Assembly: GCA_019745415.1 (NCBI GenBank) | Contig: JAIETF010000026.1 | Span: 62,001 to 126,000, forward strand | Direction of reading: 5' to 3' | From: Candidatus Obscuribacterales bacterium | GTDB taxonomy: Bacteria; Cyanobacteriota; Vampirovibrionia; Obscuribacterales; Obscuribacteraceae | DNA length: 64,000 nucleotides | In this document: positions 53,572 to 62,309 of the stretch, in pieces | Layout: each line of letters opens with the position of its first letter | How positions within the stretch are numbered: the stretch's first letter is position 1 | The notes under the pieces: model-generated | Told to the model about the DNA's origin: nothing | Database searches by the model: none | The model's input: only the letters and a program-made list of their open reading frames with translations | Program-made: the position numbers and the translations under genes

Positions 53572-54940
53572 ATCGATACAAAGACAACTGCTGGCCTGGT
53601 TGCTTATCCCGCTCTGCGGACTTTGCTTGATTACCTCGGCCATGGCATACAACATGGCGGCAGGCTTTGCCAACGATGCTTATGACGGACAATTGGCCAA
53701 CACGGCGGCGGCTGTGGCAGCCAGATTGCGCTTTGACGGCGTTAAGGTCTGGCTTGACCTACCTCCAGCCGCTCAAGCCGTGCTCAGGCATAACACCGAC
53801 GACAAACTCTACTACCAAGTGGTCGGCTTAGACGGCACAAGAATTGCCGGCGATGCCATTTTGCCCAAGCCTGTGAAAAATCTGCATGCCGAGACACCGG
53901 TATTTAAATATGCCGAACTCGACTCGAAAAAAATCAGAATCGCCCGCATCAGAGTGATTCCGCCCTATGCCTACGATCGCCCCGTTCTCGTGCAGGTAGC
54001 CGAAACGTTGAATGCCCGCAGCGCCCTAACCAATCGCATTCTTTCCGCCATAGTCATCCCCCAGATTGCTTTGATTTTACTGGGAGCAACAGCAGTTTCG
54101 GCCGGGGTCTCAAAAGGTCTGACCCCGCTGCGCCGACTGGAGAGAGCCCTGAGCAAACGTTCAAAACTAGATTTGAAGCCGGTCGAAACCAGTAATGTTC
54201 CCGAAGAGGTCTATCCTCTAGTAATTGCCATCAACGATTTGCTTGATCGCCTCAAAAAAGATATTGAAAGCCAAGAACGCTTTGTCGCCAACGCCGCTCA
54301 TCAATTCCGCACACCTATAGCTGGTCTCAAAACTTATGTCGGCTTAGCGGAGAGAATAATCAAGGACGAAAAGGTCAGTCCGATAATGAGCCAGCTCAAT
54401 TCAGGCTGTGACCGGCTAACGAATTTGGTAAACAAAATGCTTTCATTGGCAAAAGTCGAGCCCAATTTCGTTACAACAAACAAAACCCTGCTTGACCTTA
54501 ATGAAATCGCATCGCGAGCAACTTCAGACCTAGTTGCCGAAGCTCTAGAAAAAGAGATCGATCTTTCTTTCAAAAGCAGCAGCGATCAGGCTCTCATTAA
54601 CGGCAACGAAACCGGACTCATGGACATGGTCGTTAACCTGGTGGAAAACGCTGTGCACTACACACAGAAAGGTGGAAAAGTTTCGGTCAGTGTTACAGCT
54701 AATGAAGCGGTCACTTTATTAGTCGAAGACAATGGTCCCGGCATTCCACCAGAAGAAAGAGAGCGGGTTTTTGAGCGCTTTTATCGCATCTTGGGCAATG
54801 AAGCTTCGGGCAGTGGGCTGGGTCTTTCCATTGTCAAAGAGATAGCTCTTGCTCACAATGCCACCATTACTTTAGAAGATGGCTCATCAGGTGGAACTCT
54901 GGTTCGAGTATGCTTTGAAAGAATGAAGAAAGGGTCCTAG
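53555..54940 (+). CDS. Membrane sensor histidine kinase (QseC/TctE-like)
   Basis: The 461-residue product has membrane segments at about 12-33 and 162-184 around a 130-residue periplasmic sensor region of the TctE/QseC N-terminal type (AGFANDAYDGQLANTAAAVA). A cytoplasmic HAMP-like linker is followed by the HisKA box RFVANAAHQFRTPI (His249), N-box DMVVNLVENAVHYT, G1 VEDNGPGIPPEERERVFERF and G2 SGSGLGLSIVKEI. Relatives respond to tricarboxylates, amines or stress; the ligand is unknown here. The TTG start overlaps the regulator gene by 17 bases, so they are translationally coupled. Confidence 0.94.
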   Translation: MKSQNRSIQRQLLAWLLIPLCGLCLITSAMAYNMAAGFANDAYDGQLANTAAAVAARLRFDGVKVWLDLPPAAQAVLRHNTDDKLYYQVVGLDGTRIAGDAILPKPVKNLHAETPVFKYAELDSKKIRIARIRVIPPYAYDRPVLVQVAETLNARSALTNRILSAIVIPQIALILLGATAVSAGVSKGLTPLRRLERALSKRSKLDLKPVETSNVPEEVYPLVIAINDLLDRLKKDIESQERFVANAAHQFRTPIAGLKTYVGLAERIIKDEKVSPIMSQLNSGCDRLTNLVNKMLSLAKVEPNFVTTNKTLLDLNEIASRATSDLVAEALEKEIDLSFKSSSDQALINGNETGLMDMVVNLVENAVHYTQKGGKVSVSVTANEAVTLLVEDNGPGIPPEERERVFERFYRILGNEASGSGLGLSIVKEIALAHNATITLEDGSSGGTLVRVCFERMKKGS

Positions 54941-54955
54941 TGTTGAATGGAAACA

Positions 54956-55042
54956 GAGATTCGCAACGCAGCAGTTCTTCGAAGCATCGCCAAAGGCTCT
55001 GTTAGAACAGCAACCACCAACACCTGAACCGTTGCGAATCTC
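54956..55042. other. Long-range 13-bp inverted repeat between kinase and trehalase-like genes
   Basis: GAGATTCGCAACG (54956-54968) and CGTTGCGAATCTC (55030-55042) are perfect reverse complements separated by 61 bases, filling most of the gap and ending 15 bases before the next ATG. The loop holds a smaller palindrome (CTGTTAGAACAG). It could be a leader structure, a processing site or a small mobile element. Confidence 0.6.
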
Positions 55043-55057
55043 ACTTAATTGGAAGAA

Positions 55058-56365
55058 ATGTCAAATAAGAACATAGCAAAAATGGCTTCAAAAGCCGATA
55101 TTTTACTAGTGGGAAAATTTTTGCGAGAGCAAGCCCCGCTTTGCATTCACAAAGAAACGCAAATTGCTGCTCACTCGACTGAACCGGCGAGTACAGGCAA
55201 GCTTCAAAGCGATAAATTGCTATCATTTAGATTCGTCACGCCTTCTTATGGCGTAAAGGCGGGAGCAGACGATCAAAGCGAGATAGCTGATCGATCCCTG
55301 AGCGGACACTATCTGCAAATGTATGATTGGGACGCCTGCTTTTTCTCCACAAAAGCAGAAGTAATAGGCGCCCCGGGACTAGCACTAGATGTAGTATCAA
55401 ACTTTCTTGCTCTCATCGATGACGAGGGTCACATCCCTCGCACTGTTTCACCCGGACGCATCTGGGACGCCGGCGATCAATGCAAACCTTTCCTGGCAAG
55501 CACCTACAAGCATTACATAAGAGAGAGCAAAGCTGCACCCGACCCCTTAGTGCTGAAAAAGTTGGAAAGCTTTCTTGCTTATTTTGAAGAGAAGCGCAAA
55601 AGCAAAAACAATCTCTACCGCTGGCGCAATGTTCTAGAAAGCGGCGTAGACGACAACCTAGCCCTAATTGCTCCGCGCGAAGCCGCTAAAAATGAAGATG
55701 ACTCTTTCTGCCACTTTGTAGACGGAGAAATTGAAGCCAGCGATCTTTCCACCTATCTCGCCGTGGAATTTCAAGCCCTGTCTGATCTTTACAAAGACAC
55801 CGCCAGCAGTGGCGACTGCAAAATCTGGCAAGACAAGTCTAAATGCTTGATAGAAAGCATTGAAACGCTGATGTTCAACGATAAACTTTCCATATACTGC
55901 AACCGCTACAAGGACGAACAGCTCGAACTAAAGAGCTGGACCGGGCTTGCCCCTATTCTGTTTGGCATAGCTTCTAAAGAGCACGGCAGGCAGATAATCG
56001 AAAATACAATGCTCAATCCCAAACATTTCTTGAGACCATTTGGTCTGGCTTCGCATGCCGTCTCAGAACCCCTAGCCAATCAACAGCGCCGTGGGCTTTA
56101 CGGCCGCGCCATCGTCTCAAACTGGCAGGGACCCATGTGGGTTCTACCCAACGCTCTGGCTGTGAAGGCCTTACTTGGTTATGGCTATGAAGAGCAGGCG
56201 CGAGAACTAGCCGGACGAGTGATCAAATGCCTTGCCGAATCAATTGAAAAGCACGGCACGCTCTATGAAAACTACGATACAGAAAGTGGGGCTCCGCTTT
56301 GGGCTCCGCAGTTTATCAGTTGGAATATTCTAGCCCTTGATCTAGTGCACCTTCTGCTGCACTAA
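55058..56365 (+). CDS. Trehalase-like glycoside hydrolase (GH37/GH63 clan)
   Basis: The 435-residue product has the (alpha/alpha)6 barrel pattern of trehalases and GH63 enzymes. SLSGHYLQMYDWDACFF resembles trehalase signature 1, SGVDDNLALI the catalytic-acid region, SNWQGPMWVLPNALAVKALL signature 2, and LYENYDTESGAPLW the C-terminal base region. It has no signal peptide, so it would act in the cytoplasm on trehalose or a related glucoside; mannosylglycerate-type substrates are an alternative. I chose the ATG at 55058 (GGAAG just upstream) over a TTG three codons earlier. It follows the two-component pair across a large inverted repeat and faces the trehalose-synthesis genes, so a synthesis/breakdown unit is likely. 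Confidence 0.82.
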   Translation: MSNKNIAKMASKADILLVGKFLREQAPLCIHKETQIAAHSTEPASTGKLQSDKLLSFRFVTPSYGVKAGADDQSEIADRSLSGHYLQMYDWDACFFSTKAEVIGAPGLALDVVSNFLALIDDEGHIPRTVSPGRIWDAGDQCKPFLASTYKHYIRESKAAPDPLVLKKLESFLAYFEEKRKSKNNLYRWRNVLESGVDDNLALIAPREAAKNEDDSFCHFVDGEIEASDLSTYLAVEFQALSDLYKDTASSGDCKIWQDKSKCLIESIETLMFNDKLSIYCNRYKDEQLELKSWTGLAPILFGIASKEHGRQIIENTMLNPKHFLRPFGLASHAVSEPLANQQRRGLYGRAIVSNWQGPMWVLPNALAVKALLGYGYEEQARELAGRVIKCLAESIEKHGTLYENYDTESGAPLWAPQFISWNILALDLVHLLLH

Positions 56366-56377
56366 AAACAAAAATCT

Positions 56378-57304
56378 TCATTTGCGCTCATTGCAAAATT
56401 CTAAAATCAAATCTTCAGTAGCCTTACCAAAAAAGATTCTGTTTATCGACTTAGCAGACTTTAGACCTTTCGGTTCAACGAAGATAGCCGGGTCAATTTG
56501 CTCATATTTGAGGCTCTCTGTGCTGAAATGAAATTCTTCTTTTCGGTTCTTGCTCTCAACCGAAAAAGACAGCGGTATACCCTTGTAATTGGGTAGTTTG
56601 AAAAATCCACGCAGTACGTCCTGAGCCCCTTCCGACAAGTCAACATCGGTTGCCAATCGCAATCTAATCTGACCGACTTCGCCTGCTCCCGCCTGGCCCT
56701 GCTTGCTCTGCTTTGAATACTCTAGAAATCGCAAGCGGCGGCTGAAGCAAACCACCTTGTGCCCATAGGCTGACTGCTCACTGCGCTCGACCTTTAAATC
56801 ATCGGCAAAGTAAGGTCTGAGGTCAGTGGCATTGGCGCCTAGTCCGGTGCGGCGCCAGGCGGCAAGTGGCATAGCATAGCGAAAACCTTCCTTGTTGAAA
56901 GAGACAACTTCCCAACTGGGCGCTTTGGCGATTATGCTTGCCTGGCTCAGAAAGCCATCGATGCGGATAGCATCCTTGGTCAGATAGATCTGAAAGTGAC
57001 CGGCTGTATTCTCAAGCTGCTTAGTCACTAGGGCTCTAACCAGTTTAGGCTTAGCCGAGGGGCTAGACCAGGCTGCACCAGAAAAAGCCGATAAACCAAG
57101 AAAACCGCCAGATTCAGAAGTGCTAACGAAACCAGAAGATCCTAAAGTTTCGGAAGGACTGACAGAATTGTGATGACTAACCAAAACGCTGGACCGGGAC
57201 AAGGCCTCTGAGGGTGCCCACGGCAATGAAATGGGCGGCACAAAAAGCGGGGCAAGAAAACCAACCCCGGCTATAAAACAACTGAGTTGATGCCGAACCG
57301 CCAT
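56378..57304 (-). CDS. Secreted protein of unknown function, paralogue 1
   Basis: The 308-residue product has a signal-like N-terminus (FIAGVGFLAPLFVPPISLPW), a Ser/Gly-rich stretch to about residue 80, and a domain with HFQIYLTKDAIRIDGFLSQ, APSWEVVSFNKEGF and, at the end, NRIFFGKATEDLILEF. The gene ending at 58728 has the same landmarks in the same order, so the two are paralogues. I know no function for the family. It ends 12 bases from the stop of the trehalase-like gene, which is convergent. No strong ribosome binding site precedes the ATG at 57304. Confidence 0.72.
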   Translation of the reverse strand: MAVRHQLSCFIAGVGFLAPLFVPPISLPWAPSEALSRSSVLVSHHNSVSPSETLGSSGFVSTSESGGFLGLSAFSGAAWSSPSAKPKLVRALVTKQLENTAGHFQIYLTKDAIRIDGFLSQASIIAKAPSWEVVSFNKEGFRYAMPLAAWRRTGLGANATDLRPYFADDLKVERSEQSAYGHKVVCFSRRLRFLEYSKQSKQGQAGAGEVGQIRLRLATDVDLSEGAQDVLRGFFKLPNYKGIPLSFSVESKNRKEEFHFSTESLKYEQIDPAIFVEPKGLKSAKSINRIFFGKATEDLILEFCNERK

Positions 57305-57512
57305 ATCAAAAACTTAGCACATAGTCGCTAAGAGTGCGGCAATCGTAACTAGGGCAAGACCTTGAAATGAATTCACGCCCACTGCAACAAGTTTGCAAAT
57401 ATCTTCTGATCCAGATGGGAGAAGCACCATGGACACTAGGGGGCACGCTGCATATATTTAGAGCACCCCCAGGGATGACGTCCCGCCTTTCCTTAAGATT
57501 TTGAGGTTCGCC

Positions 57513-58724
57513 GTGGTTTCACATAGTCTCGAATTCAACCCTGGTGCAAGCAAAGCTGTAGACGCTTCCGCTGCTTTCCAAAACGATTATTTCAGCTCCA
57601 CCATCGGCGAAAAGACCCGCGCTCCAGAGCCGGTCACCTTCGCCAGCGCCGCTGTCAGTGACAGCCCAGCCGGACTAAGCGCCGCAGCCTGGTCGCAAGT
57701 GAGCGCCATGGTCTCGGAAGGCAAAGAAATAAATGTATCAACCCCTGGTGACGGACAAGTACCAGACTTTATCGTCGGAGCCGATGGTAACCTCACCGCC
57801 AATCCGGCCAAAACCGCCCCCAATCCAGATGGTTCGGTAACCATCCAGATGGAAGGCAAAGACATGGGCTCGTTGCAGGCGGCTAAAGAACTCAAAATTG
57901 CCGTAATTCAAGAAAAGATTCGCTACTGGCAGATGGCTAATCCCAACGAAACCAATGTTCCCCATTATCTGCAAAGCATGCTTTCTTCAGCCCAGTCAGC
58001 ACCGGTGGGTGGTGACAGCCAGCCGCAAAGAAGACCGGAAACAGCGGCTCAGCCACGCCCACAACCACAAGAAGTAGCATCGGCCCCCAGACCACAAGCA
58101 GCAAGCTATTCCCCCTCTTCGGGCGGTGGCGAAAGACTCGGCAATGCCAATATCGGCAGCGCGCCCACCAGTCGCTTCCGCGACGGCAGCCTCGATGCCA
58201 GCGGTCCCATTGACCGCAGCGCTATTCCAAGACCTGTAGAAGGCGATCTGGCCATCAAGGGTCCCCCTTCTGCCAATCCAGAGCAGATTCAGACCTTCCT
58301 TGAGAAAATGGGCTCACCTGCGGCCAAAGAAGCAGGCTTCTCCCAGGCGCTCTACAATGCCTGCACCGAAAGAGGCATTGACCCGGCGGTGGCAGTGGGC
58401 TTCTTCCTGCAAGAGTCGACCTGCGGCAGATATGGCCGCGGGCACGACAACAAGAGCCTGGGCAACATCAAGGGCACCGCCCCCGAATCAGGCGGCACTG
58501 ACGGTACATTCAGACGTTACGACACCTGGGCTGAAGGCGCCCGCGACTGGGCCAGACTAATCGACGAAGCCTACGTAGGCAAACGCGGCTTCACCCATCT
58601 TTCTCAGGTGATTGGCGTTTATGCACCTTCATCGGATGGAAACAACGAAAACAAATACGTAGCCACTGTCAAAGGTGTGGTCGAGAACTTCAAGAAGCAA
58701 AACGGCAACAGCGCTATAGCCTAA
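57513..58724 (+). CDS. Glucosaminidase-domain protein (peptidoglycan hydrolase-like)
   Basis: From this GTG the product has 403 residues. The C-terminal 150 residues are a glucosaminidase/lysozyme-like domain: RGIDPAVAVGFFLQESTCG with the probable catalytic Glu, NKSLGNIKGTAP, FRRYDTWAEGARDWARLI and FTHLSQVIGVYAPSSDGNNE. It should cut N-acetylglucosaminyl bonds in peptidoglycan. The first 245 residues are Ala/Pro/Ser-rich and mostly disordered; no signal peptide is visible, so export would need another route or release by lysis. The GTG start is preceded by GAGG at seven bases; an in-frame TTG lies 12 bases upstream. It is flanked by two paralogous secreted-protein genes on the other strand. 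Confidence 0.85.
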   Translation: MVSHSLEFNPGASKAVDASAAFQNDYFSSTIGEKTRAPEPVTFASAAVSDSPAGLSAAAWSQVSAMVSEGKEINVSTPGDGQVPDFIVGADGNLTANPAKTAPNPDGSVTIQMEGKDMGSLQAAKELKIAVIQEKIRYWQMANPNETNVPHYLQSMLSSAQSAPVGGDSQPQRRPETAAQPRPQPQEVASAPRPQAASYSPSSGGGERLGNANIGSAPTSRFRDGSLDASGPIDRSAIPRPVEGDLAIKGPPSANPEQIQTFLEKMGSPAAKEAGFSQALYNACTERGIDPAVAVGFFLQESTCGRYGRGHDNKSLGNIKGTAPESGGTDGTFRRYDTWAEGARDWARLIDEAYVGKRGFTHLSQVIGVYAPSSDGNNENKYVATVKGVVENFKKQNGNSAIA

Positions 58725-58727
58725 GCC

Positions 58728-59636
58728 TCAAAGCCCGCCTTCATAAAATTCGCTCAGAGCATCGCCCTGACCCTTTGTGAAGAAGAGCCGCTTGTGCAAA
58801 GGCACCCTTTTGTAGCCCGCCGGTATCTCGACGGCAGACTGGTCAAAAGAGAACTCTCTATTGCGAAATTCGCAGTTAATCAAACTGCCTTGCCGGCCGC
58901 TCGCCTTAGTGACAAAGGCACTAATGGGCAAGCCCGGCTGCGGGGCAATGTTGAAGAGCTTATAGAGCACCTTCAAACCAGGCAGTTCGCCCACATCAAA
59001 GCAAATAAGCTCCGGATAAAGCTTCTCACCGGCTTTCAAACCGCTTCCATCTACTCTATCTGATATGAAAAGACCGGCGCCTGAGACTGCCTCAATAGCC
59101 GGATATTTGTAGACCAAGAGCTTGTCGCCCTTATTGACCGCCCTTTTCATAGAGAGCGGTTGGCGCAAGTCAGAGGCATAGCTCAGCCTATTGGTGAAAA
59201 ACGGATCTCCCTTCAAGAACTGGTCTAGCGTGCATTCACAAGCTTCTTTGCGGTCTTGGCGCCAAATGCGCACATTCCAGTCGGGTGCGCTGGTGGCAAG
59301 AATATAGCGATTAGAAGTGGACGATACTCGAATGGCGCTCGGGCTAAACCAGACTTCGAAAAGTCCAAACGACTCTGTATCTTGCACATATTGCAAGCCC
59401 TTGAAAGACTTAGCCACTCTACTTTTTGAACCAGTACCAGATTTAGAGACAGTACTAGATTTAGAGGCGGGGCTAGTTTTAGAGGACTCGCTCGATTTAG
59501 GCGCAGCGTCAACAGACAAACAAGGCGAAACCGAACCGATCAAGCAGAACGAGAGTAGCCAGACAAAGCGCGACAGTGAGATGCCTAAGCCATACTTTTG
59601 TACATTTCCTTTTTTCAGAAAGACTCTAAAATCCAA
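58728..59636 (-). CDS. Secreted protein of unknown function, paralogue 2
   Basis: The 302-residue product resembles the gene at 56378-57304: LFEVWFSPSAIRVSS, ATSAPDWNVRIWRQDRKEA and KRLFFTKGQGDALSEF match its landmarks. It has an N-terminal signal peptide (FVWLLSFCLIGSVSPCLS) followed by a Ser/Lys-rich repeat (SKSSTVSKSGTGSKS). The family is unknown to me. The start is a TTG, supported by GGAG about nine bases upstream. Its stop lies three bases from that of the convergent glucosaminidase gene. Confidence 0.72.
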   Translation of the reverse strand: MDFRVFLKKGNVQKYGLGISLSRFVWLLSFCLIGSVSPCLSVDAAPKSSESSKTSPASKSSTVSKSGTGSKSRVAKSFKGLQYVQDTESFGLFEVWFSPSAIRVSSTSNRYILATSAPDWNVRIWRQDRKEACECTLDQFLKGDPFFTNRLSYASDLRQPLSMKRAVNKGDKLLVYKYPAIEAVSGAGLFISDRVDGSGLKAGEKLYPELICFDVGELPGLKVLYKLFNIAPQPGLPISAFVTKASGRQGSLINCEFRNREFSFDQSAVEIPAGYKRVPLHKRLFFTKGQGDALSEFYEGGL

Positions 59637-59749
59637 GAATCCCTACTCCTGTCAGAAGGCCTACTAATGCTTGCCCGCCGCAACTACTCTGGCTATTTAC
59701 CCCAGATTGGCGGCCAGATAATCTTGCCCAGCCAACCTTTCTTCCACTA

Positions 59750-61204
59750 TCAATCTAAGCGGCGCTGCTCTGCAGACTGCATTTTATAGAAATAATAGAT
59801 GGGCACGCCCAGTAAGCTCAAAACAATGCCGGCAAGTTGCTCGCGCCAGCCGACACAACCAAGAGCAGCATAGCCCCACACTAGAGCAGTGACGACAGTG
59901 ACCAACCAAGCCAAGGCATTGCCCTTACCGCCAATACGAAACGGTCGGACCATATCAGGATCGGTATAGCGCAAACTAAGCAGACAAAATCCATAGAGCA
60001 TAGCCACAAAAGCGTACATAAAGCCGAAAGTATCGCCAAGAAAAGAGTAGGCATCTGGAAAGACTCCGCTGGCAGCCAAAGCATTGGCAATGATACCAAG
60101 TGTGGTGACCACCACAAATTGAAACCACAAACAATATTTTGGCACTCCTGTTTTTTCATCAAGCACAGCAAAACGCCGAGGGAATAAGCCAGTCTCGGCC
60201 ATTGAATAGGCAACGCGCGCAATACCCAAAAGTGCGGTAAAGCCACAACCCACTATCGACAAAAATACCGCCCCGCTAAAGAGCTTACCGATAAAAGGAC
60301 CACCCAAATAACCGGCTATGGACGGACAGTTAGCCAGCACATTGGTGCCGGGCACATGCAAGACTTGCTTGACTGCGTCGTACTGAAAACTAGCAGAACC
60401 GGCTATAGAAAAGCACATTGAGAAATAAATAGCCGCCACCGAAAGCAAAGTAAGAAAAATCGCCTTTGGCACAGAATGAGTAGAATCAACAGTTTCAGAC
60501 GAAGTACAACCAGAAACTTCCATAAAAGAGAAACCGACCATTGCCAGCATAAGCACCGAGCTAACATTCTCAAAGAAATTTGTATTGCCGCCCGGGCTGC
60601 TTGCCACCATGACATTGGCTATATTGAAATGTCCGCTCGTACCAACCAAAGCAACAAAACCCAGAGCCATGCCAAACTTTAGCAAGGTAAAAAGATCACT
60701 CGCTTTGCTTGCCCACGATATCGAAAGAAAATTGAGCGCAGTTGTGAAAGTGAAGAGCGAGACAATCACCACCGGGCCGAACCAAGCCGGGGCCGCGGCT
60801 TGCCCCCAAATTTCGGAAGCCAATAAATTGGTCAAGCCGCAGGACATGCAAGACAAGCCCACCAGAATACCTGCATAAAAAATCCAACCAGTGAGGAAGC
60901 CCAGTAGTTCTCCCATTCCGGGCAAGAGCCTCTTCAAGGCATAATACTTATAAACGTATGGACCACCAGCTGTAGGAAACATCGATGAAAGCTCCATCAA
61001 TATTAGGGCGAGCGGCAGTGCCAAAACACCAGCTATAAACCAAGCTGTGACGGCGGCTAGGGGACCGGCGCGAGCCAACATCGGCGCATGCATAAGCCAA
61101 GCCATCGAGCCGATAATCGACCCAACGCCAAGCATCCAAGAACCGAAGGAAGATATGCCAACCTTCATCTTAGAGCCGATATCTTGTGGTCGCAGGAGCT
61201 TCAA
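59750..61204 (-). CDS. APC-family amino acid permease
   Basis: The 484-residue product has about twelve hydrophobic segments and the APC-superfamily start GISSFGSWMLGVGSIIGSM (unwound TM1 glycine motif GSIIGS). Further marks are PTAGGPYVYKYYALK after TM2, FSFMEVSGCTSSETVDSTHS in TM6 and the Arg/Pro loop VRPFRIGGKGNALAW. It should import an amino acid, polyamine or related solute by ion coupling or exchange. The exact substrate cannot be read from sequence. The start is TTG at 61204 with AAAGGT six bases upstream. It is divergent from the metallophosphoesterase gene, with 57 bases between. Confidence 0.92.
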   Translation of the reverse strand: MKLLRPQDIGSKMKVGISSFGSWMLGVGSIIGSMAWLMHAPMLARAGPLAAVTAWFIAGVLALPLALILMELSSMFPTAGGPYVYKYYALKRLLPGMGELLGFLTGWIFYAGILVGLSCMSCGLTNLLASEIWGQAAAPAWFGPVVIVSLFTFTTALNFLSISWASKASDLFTLLKFGMALGFVALVGTSGHFNIANVMVASSPGGNTNFFENVSSVLMLAMVGFSFMEVSGCTSSETVDSTHSVPKAIFLTLLSVAAIYFSMCFSIAGSASFQYDAVKQVLHVPGTNVLANCPSIAGYLGGPFIGKLFSGAVFLSIVGCGFTALLGIARVAYSMAETGLFPRRFAVLDEKTGVPKYCLWFQFVVVTTLGIIANALAASGVFPDAYSFLGDTFGFMYAFVAMLYGFCLLSLRYTDPDMVRPFRIGGKGNALAWLVTVVTALVWGYAALGCVGWREQLAGIVLSLLGVPIYYFYKMQSAEQRRLD

Positions 61205-61261
61205 AACTACCTTTTCACCTGGGCAATACTAATTGAGCCGAGCTAATAATTTACCCCAACA

Positions 61262-62308
61262 ATGACAGAGAACGATCAGATAAGTGAAATAGTCTTTTAT
61301 CTAACCGCCGCTGTCTATGCTTTGCTTGGCGCCGGCGGGGCTCTGGTTTTGTATCAAGCCACCACCAAAAAAGCGAAATTATCATGGCGCCTAAGTCTGA
61401 ACAATTGGCAAAGACCGTTTCTCTGCCTGGCCTTTCTCTTTGAGCTTGCCTGCCTGCTCTATAGTCTTTATGAACCCTACACTCTAGAAAGGAGCCATCT
61501 GCATCTCCGCGGACAGAAGGTCAATCTAAAAATAGTCCATCTTTCGGACGCTCACTTTGACGATACAGATAGGGGTGAAAGGCAAATTGTAGCCGAGGTG
61601 CAAGATGTCAAACCTGACTTGATTGTGTTTACCGGGGATGCAGCCAACACTAAAGCCGGTTTGCTCAGATTCGCCCTCTTTATCAAGGCTCTCTCTGCAA
61701 TTGCACCAACTTTTGCCGTGAGCGGCAACCACGACAGACTAAGCCAACAATTCTTTGAGAGTAATGGTGCCCGATTGATAGACGGCGAAACAATCAAACT
61801 TGAGACTCACCAAGCCCAAATAAATATTGTCGGACTGAATCTATATAAGCAACGCCGCAAAGACACAAGCGCGCGCACTCAAGTAGAAGCCGAAAGGAAT
61901 AACGAAAGCGCTGGTGCTTCGAATAATGCTTCGAATAATGCGTCGAATAATGCGTCGAATAGTAATTCAAGTGTTGTTTTAAAATGCGCATCAAATCAGG
62001 CTTCTGATAGGGTTTCTAATAGCTCTGCCAGCAGCCCCTCAGCTAATAAAGATGTCCAGCCCATGCTCCTGGCACTTAGCCATTATCCTGCCTGCCACAA
62101 GTTAGCCGCCGACCTGAAAGCCGACCTCTTTCTTTGCGGTCACACCCACGGCGGGCAGGTGACGTTGTCACCCTTTAGATTCTTCGAACGCGGCTACTAT
62201 GGCGGCTCACCACCAGCATATGTCAACCGCGGCTTGGGCATGTTCGGCTTGCCTATCCGTTTTCTCTGCCCACCAGAGCTAACAATTATAGAACTGCAAA
62301 AAGACTAA
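61262..62308 (+). CDS. Membrane metallophosphoesterase (YkuE-like) with Asn-rich insert
   Basis: The 348-residue product has N-terminal membrane segments (about 11-31 and 52-70) and a calcineurin-like phosphoesterase domain: LSDAHFDD (Asp96, His98), FTGDAAN (Asp126), VSGNHDR (Asn156, His157), ALSHYP and FLCGHTHGGQV. These residues bind two metals. Relatives include YkuE and enzymes acting on lipid A or UDP-diacylglucosamine. Between about residues 205 and 262 is an inserted Asn/Ser/Ala tract with ASNNASNNASNN, encoded by a 12-base tandem repeat (61917-61964), in a loop before the SHYP strand. The ATG is used because it gives an intact first membrane segment. Confidence 0.9.
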   Translation: MTENDQISEIVFYLTAAVYALLGAGGALVLYQATTKKAKLSWRLSLNNWQRPFLCLAFLFELACLLYSLYEPYTLERSHLHLRGQKVNLKIVHLSDAHFDDTDRGERQIVAEVQDVKPDLIVFTGDAANTKAGLLRFALFIKALSAIAPTFAVSGNHDRLSQQFFESNGARLIDGETIKLETHQAQINIVGLNLYKQRRKDTSARTQVEAERNNESAGASNNASNNASNNASNSNSSVVLKCASNQASDRVSNSSASSPSANKDVQPMLLALSHYPACHKLAADLKADLFLCGHTHGGQVTLSPFRFFERGYYGGSPPAYVNRGLGMFGLPIRFLCPPELTIIELQKD

Positions 62309-62309
62309 T

